DNA of 64,000 nt from Thiodiazotropha sp040506775 (GTDB lineage: Bacteria > Pseudomonadota > Gammaproteobacteria > Chromatiales > Chromatiaceae): contig JBEVWC010000020.1 in the NCBI GenBank assembly GCA_040506775.1, forward strand, positions 162,296 through 226,295. The letters are read 5' to 3'. A program made the translations under genes and the position numbers. The notes under the pieces are model-generated. The model was not told where the DNA came from, did no database searches, and saw only the letters and a program-made list of their open reading frames with translations. Positions 60,555 through 64,000 of the stretch are shown here, piece after piece. Numbering within the stretch: the stretch's first letter is position 1; every line of letters starts with the position of its first letter.

Positions 60555-61823
60555 ATGTCGATACTTGCGCTCGGACTCAACCATAAAACCGCCCCGGTGG
60601 ATATCCGGGAAAAGGTGACCTTTGGGCCCGATATCATCGCCGGAGCGCTGCGCAGTCTGCAGGATAATCCCGCTGTGGAAGAGAGCGTGATTCTCTCCAC
60701 CTGCAACCGCACCGAGATCTACTGCACCCTGAGCGAGGAGGATCACGAACCCCTCGCCGAGTGGATCTGCCGGTTTCATGGTCTTCCCGTGGGCCGGGTT
60801 ACACCCTACCTGTACAATCACTTCGATCTGGATGCGGTGAAGCACCTGATGCGGGTGAGCTGTGGACTGGACTCCCTGGTACTGGGCGAACCGCAGATTC
60901 TGGGCCAGGTGAAGTCGGCCTACCAGACCGCGTCGGATGCGGGCACCACCGGGAAACTGCTCTACAAACTGTTCCAGCACGCCTTCTCGGCAGCCAAGCA
61001 GATCCGTACCGACACCGCGATCGGCAACAGCCCGGTATCGGTGGCCTTCGCCGCAGTGAGCCTGGCCAAGCAGATCTTCAGCGATCTGTCGGAGCAGACC
61101 GCCCTGCTCATCGGTGCCGGCGAAACCGTCGAACTGGCGGCCCGCCACCTCAACCAGAACGGCATCGGCCGGATCATCGTCGCCAACCGCACGGTGGAGC
61201 GGGCGCATGCCCTGGCAGCCCAGTTCGATGGCTTTGCGATCGCCCTGACCGAACTCAGCACCCATCTGTCGGAGGCGGACATCGTCATCTCCTCCACCGC
61301 CAGTCCGCTGCCGGTACTGGGCAAGGGCACCGTGGAACGGGCCCTCAAGGAGCGCAAGCACCGCCCTATATTCATGGTCGACATCGCAGTGCCCCGGGAT
61401 ATCGAACCGGAAGTGGCCGATCTCAGCGACATCTACCTGTACACCGTGGACGACCTGGACGAGGTGATCCAGGAGAACATGCGCTCCCGGGAAGAGGCGG
61501 CGGAACAGGCGGAAGAGATCATCGAACATTATGTTGGCGAATACATGGGCTGGCTGCGTTCCCTGGACGCGGTGGAACTGATCCAGGACTACCGCTGCTA
61601 CGCGGAAAACCTGCGCGACGAGGTGGTGCAGAAGGCCCTGCAACAACTGGCCAAAGGCAAGGCACCGGATGAGGTGATCCAGCAGATGGCCCGGACCCTG
61701 ACCAACAAACTCCTGCACACCCCCAGCGCGCAGATGCGCCAGGCCGGTTTCAACGGTCAGCTGGAACTCCTGGATGCCGCAAACACCCTGTTCCAGCTCA
61801 AGAAAACCGACACTCCCACATGA
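60555..61823 (+). CDS. hemA: Glutamyl-tRNA reductase
   Basis: HemA reduces the glutamate on tRNA-Glu to glutamate-1-semialdehyde with NADPH, the first committed step of tetrapyrrole synthesis. The 422-residue protein has ALGLNHKTAPVDIREKVTF (about 4-22), the catalytic Cys in STCNRTEIYC (about 48-57), the GEPQILGQVK segment and the NADPH-binding LIGAGETVELAARHL (about 181-195). The C-terminal dimerisation domain follows. The ribosome-binding site is weak. It overlaps prfA by 4 nt (ATGA), so the two are coupled, the standard hemA-prfA-prmC order. Haem demand from the nap cytochromes makes it a metabolic partner of that operon. Confidence 0.97.
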   Translation: MSILALGLNHKTAPVDIREKVTFGPDIIAGALRSLQDNPAVEESVILSTCNRTEIYCTLSEEDHEPLAEWICRFHGLPVGRVTPYLYNHFDLDAVKHLMRVSCGLDSLVLGEPQILGQVKSAYQTASDAGTTGKLLYKLFQHAFSAAKQIRTDTAIGNSPVSVAFAAVSLAKQIFSDLSEQTALLIGAGETVELAARHLNQNGIGRIIVANRTVERAHALAAQFDGFAIALTELSTHLSEADIVISSTASPLPVLGKGTVERALKERKHRPIFMVDIAVPRDIEPEVADLSDIYLYTVDDLDEVIQENMRSREEAAEQAEEIIEHYVGEYMGWLRSLDAVELIQDYRCYAENLRDEVVQKALQQLAKGKAPDEVIQQMARTLTNKLLHTPSAQMRQAGFNGQLELLDAANTLFQLKKTDTPT

Positions 61824-62899
61824 AGTCCTCGCTCCGCGGCAAACTGGACCACATTGCCGAACGCTTCGAGGAAGTCACCATCCTGATGGCCGACCCCGGG
61901 GTGCAGGCGGAACAGAACCAGTTTCGTGACCTGGGACGGGAGTACGCCCAGCTGGAACCCATTGTCGAGACCTACCGTAAATTCCTCGCGGCGGAACAGG
62001 ACATGGACACCGCCCGGGAGATGATGGCGGACCCGGAGATGGCGGACCTGGCAAGGGACGAACTCAAGGCCGCGGAAAAGACCCGGGATCAACTGGAACC
62101 GGAACTGCAACTGTTGCTGATTCCCGCCGATCCCAATGATCAGCGCAACGTGTTCCTCGAGGTGCGCGCCGGAACCGGTGGCGCGGAGGCCGCCCTGTTT
62201 GCCAGTGACCTGCTGCGCATGTATCTGCGCTATGCCGAATCCCTGCGCTGGCAGACCGAGACCATCAGCGAGAGCCCGGGTGAGCACGGTGGCTACAAAG
62301 AGGTGGTGTGCCGAATCAGCGGCTCTGCGGTCTACTCCCGGTTGAAATTCGAATCGGGCACCCATCGGGTACAGCGCATTCCTGAAACCGAGTCCCAGGG
62401 ACGCATCCACACCTCGGCCTGCACAGTGGCGATCCTGCCCGAGGCAGAAGAGGTGGACCATGTGGACATCAATGCCAACGACCTGCGGGTGGACACCTTT
62501 CGCGCCTCCGGCGCCGGAGGTCAGCATGTCAACAAGACCGATTCAGCGGTACGTCTGACCCACCTGCCCACCGGCATCGTTGTGGAGTGCCAGGACGAAC
62601 GCTCGCAGCACAAGAACAAGGCCCGGGCACTCTCCCTGCTGCAGGCCAGGCTGCTCTCCCAGGCACAGCAGAAGATCACCGATGAGCAGGCCAGTTCACG
62701 CAAACTCCAGGTGGGCAGCGGGGATCGCTCGGAGCGCATCCGCACCTACAACTTCCCGCAGAACCGCCTCACCGACCACCGCATCAACCTCACCCTGTAC
62801 AAGCTGGACGAGATCATGGGCGGCGCCCTGGATCAGGTCATCGAACCCCTGCAGCGGGAGCATCAGCTCGAGGAACTCGCCGCCATGGGTGAGAGCTGA
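61820..62899 (+). CDS. prfA: Peptide chain release factor 1
   Basis: RF1 recognises UAA and UAG stop codons and triggers peptide release. The 359-residue protein has the catalytic GGQ in RASGAGGQHVNKTDSAVRL (about 227-245), and the codon-recognition domain earlier. The PrmC methylation target is the Gln of GGQ. It overlaps hemA by 4 nt and is followed by prmC, which methylates it. Length matches the family. Confidence 0.97.
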   Translation: MKSSLRGKLDHIAERFEEVTILMADPGVQAEQNQFRDLGREYAQLEPIVETYRKFLAAEQDMDTAREMMADPEMADLARDELKAAEKTRDQLEPELQLLLIPADPNDQRNVFLEVRAGTGGAEAALFASDLLRMYLRYAESLRWQTETISESPGEHGGYKEVVCRISGSAVYSRLKFESGTHRVQRIPETESQGRIHTSACTVAILPEAEEVDHVDINANDLRVDTFRASGAGGQHVNKTDSAVRLTHLPTGIVVECQDERSQHKNKARALSLLQARLLSQAQQKITDEQASSRKLQVGSGDRSERIRTYNFPQNRLTDHRINLTLYKLDEIMGGALDQVIEPLQREHQLEELAAMGES

Positions 62900-62920
62900 G
62901 TCAACGTCCGCTCACCTCAA

Positions 62921-63769
62921 ATGAGCTCCATTCGACAGGCCCTGCAGCAGGCTCGGGTCATACTCAGTAAGTTACCCCACAGCGAGGTCGACCTGGAGGC
63001 CGAACTGCTGCTGTGCCGGGTGCTGGATAAGCCACGCAGTCACCTGATGGCCTGGCCGGACGCCGAACTGACCTGGTCACAACAGCAGGCCTATGAAACC
63101 CTGATCAAGCGTCGCGTTAGCGGAGAACCCCTGGCGCATATCACCGGTGAGCGGGAGTTCTGGTCGTTGAACCTGCGGGTGACCCCCGACACCCTGATTC
63201 CCCGACCCGACACCGAGTTGCTGGTGGAACGCGCCCTGACCCATCTCGATCCCCATTCAGCCGACCGTATCGCCGACCTGGGCACCGGAAGCGGCGCCAT
63301 CGCTTTGGCCCTGTGCCATGAACGCCCCGGGGTGCACATCGATGCTACCGATCGGATCGACGCGGCCCTCGAGGTGGCGCGGGAAAATGCCCGCAGGCTT
63401 GGTTGTGAGCGGATCCGCTTCCACCTGGGCGACTGGTGCCAGGCCTTGCCTGAGGGTGCGGTGTACGACCTGCTGCTCAGTAACCCACCTTACATCGAGG
63501 CCGATGACCCGCATCTCCGCCAGGGCGACCTGCCCCGGGAACCCCTCAGCGCCCTCGCCTCCGGCCCCGACGGGCTGGACGACATCCGGCGCATCGCCCG
63601 GGAGGCTCCCGGGCGCCTCAAGCCCGGTGGCTGGCTGATCCTGGAACACGGATACCTTCAGGCCGAGGCGGTTCAAACCTGTCTTACAGCGGCCGGGCTG
63701 GATCAGGTTAACACCTACCCGGATCTGGCAGGTCACCCACGGGTGACCGAAGGACGTTGGCCGGGTTGA
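62921..63769 (+). CDS. prmC: Release factor glutamine methyltransferase
   Basis: PrmC methylates the GGQ glutamine of release factors 1 and 2 with S-adenosylmethionine. The 282-residue protein has an N-terminal helical domain and a Rossmann methyltransferase domain with IADLGTGSGAIALAL (about 113-127) and the catalytic NPPY motif in LLSNPPYIEADDPHL (about 187-201). It begins 21 nt after its substrate gene prfA and closes the hemA-prfA-prmC unit. Confidence 0.96.
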   Translation: MSSIRQALQQARVILSKLPHSEVDLEAELLLCRVLDKPRSHLMAWPDAELTWSQQQAYETLIKRRVSGEPLAHITGEREFWSLNLRVTPDTLIPRPDTELLVERALTHLDPHSADRIADLGTGSGAIALALCHERPGVHIDATDRIDAALEVARENARRLGCERIRFHLGDWCQALPEGAVYDLLLSNPPYIEADDPHLRQGDLPREPLSALASGPDGLDDIRRIAREAPGRLKPGGWLILEHGYLQAEAVQTCLTAAGLDQVNTYPDLAGHPRVTEGRWPG

Positions 63770-63786
63770 TCGCAACCACCCATCAC

Positions 63787-63907
63787 GTAGCCCGGGTGCA
63801 GCGCAGCGGAACCCGGGAAACCTCCCAGCCTGCCCCCGAACCTCGACTCCGCATAGCGGTGTCTGGTACGCGCCTCATCCCCCGGGTTACGCGTTGCTTC
63901 ACCCGGG
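63787..63907. repeat. REP-like repeat (CCCGGGTxxCGC family)
   Basis: GTAGCCCGGGTGCAGCGC...GGAACCCGGG (63787-63817) is followed in inverted orientation by CCCGGGTTACGCGTTGCTTC and ACCCGGGC (63881-63907). The two arms resemble a known class of intergenic palindromes but have diverged in the middle. It lies 18 nt after prmC. The last 90 nt of the window hold nothing else recognised. Confidence 0.6.
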
Positions 63908-64000
63908 CAACCGGGTCACAAGCCCATCGGAAACTATCTGGATGCCCCCCGAAATCACCCAGTCCGAGTGCTTGATTATTTCCCTGCTTTCGCTAGGATT

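Overview
The window is chromosomal DNA of a gammaproteobacterium. Evidence for this is the tRNA-Tyr/Gly/Thr-tuf-tRNA-Trp-secE-nusG-rplKAJL-rpoB block, the ispE-tRNA-Gln-prs-rplY-pth block, the hemA-prfA-prmC block and an enteric-order napFDAGHBC operon under NarX/NarL-like control. The gene set suits a free-living or host-associated respiratory bacterium of the Chromatiales/Sedimenticola type, but genus cannot be read from this sequence alone.

Layout. 1-5.7 kb (minus strand): translation/transcription core ending in the first codons of rpoB, with four tRNAs, an L10 leader and internal terminators. 5.9-12.3 kb (plus): a TPR lipoprotein, ispE, tRNA-Gln, prs, a malic enzyme, rplY and pth. 12.4-16.6 kb (plus): a LolA-like periplasmic protein with two FtsX-type permeases and a LolD-like ATPase, probably one envelope-lipid or lipoprotein trafficking operon. 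16.8-18.5 kb: a secreted metallophosphoesterase. 18.9-23.3 kb (plus): an orphan type VI secretion cassette: VgrG, a PAAR protein carrying a papain/C39-like cysteine peptidase tail, and two candidate immunity genes. 23.4-33.6 kb (minus): narX-narL, then napF-D-A-G-H-B-C and moaA, a complete periplasmic nitrate respiration unit with its sensor pair and a molybdenum-cofactor gene; a perfect FNR-type site and a perfect 7-2-7 NarL/NarP-type site lie between narL and napF.

33.9-39.6 kb: a small unknown protein, a GNAT-nitrilase fusion, a secreted subtilase with FG-GAP repeats and a small membrane protein. 39.6-51.4 kb is a mosaic accessory island: REP palindromes, two complementary fragments of REP-associated (Y1/RAYT) transposase genes, and a split RHS toxin locus. 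In that locus the RHS cocoon appears divided into separately exported halves: one 1167-residue C-terminal half with a toxin tip and a tightly coupled immunity gene, and three paralogous N-terminal halves, two directly upstream and one stranded beyond the immunity gene between transposase remnants. This is the most unusual part of the window.

51.6-60.2 kb (minus): a phospholipase-D-like lipoprotein, a small coiled-coil protein, and a LolA-like / DUF1302 / RND-MMPL exporter operon that parallels the ABC-based operon at 12-16 kb. 60.5-63.8 kb (plus): hemA-prfA-prmC, followed by a REP-like repeat.
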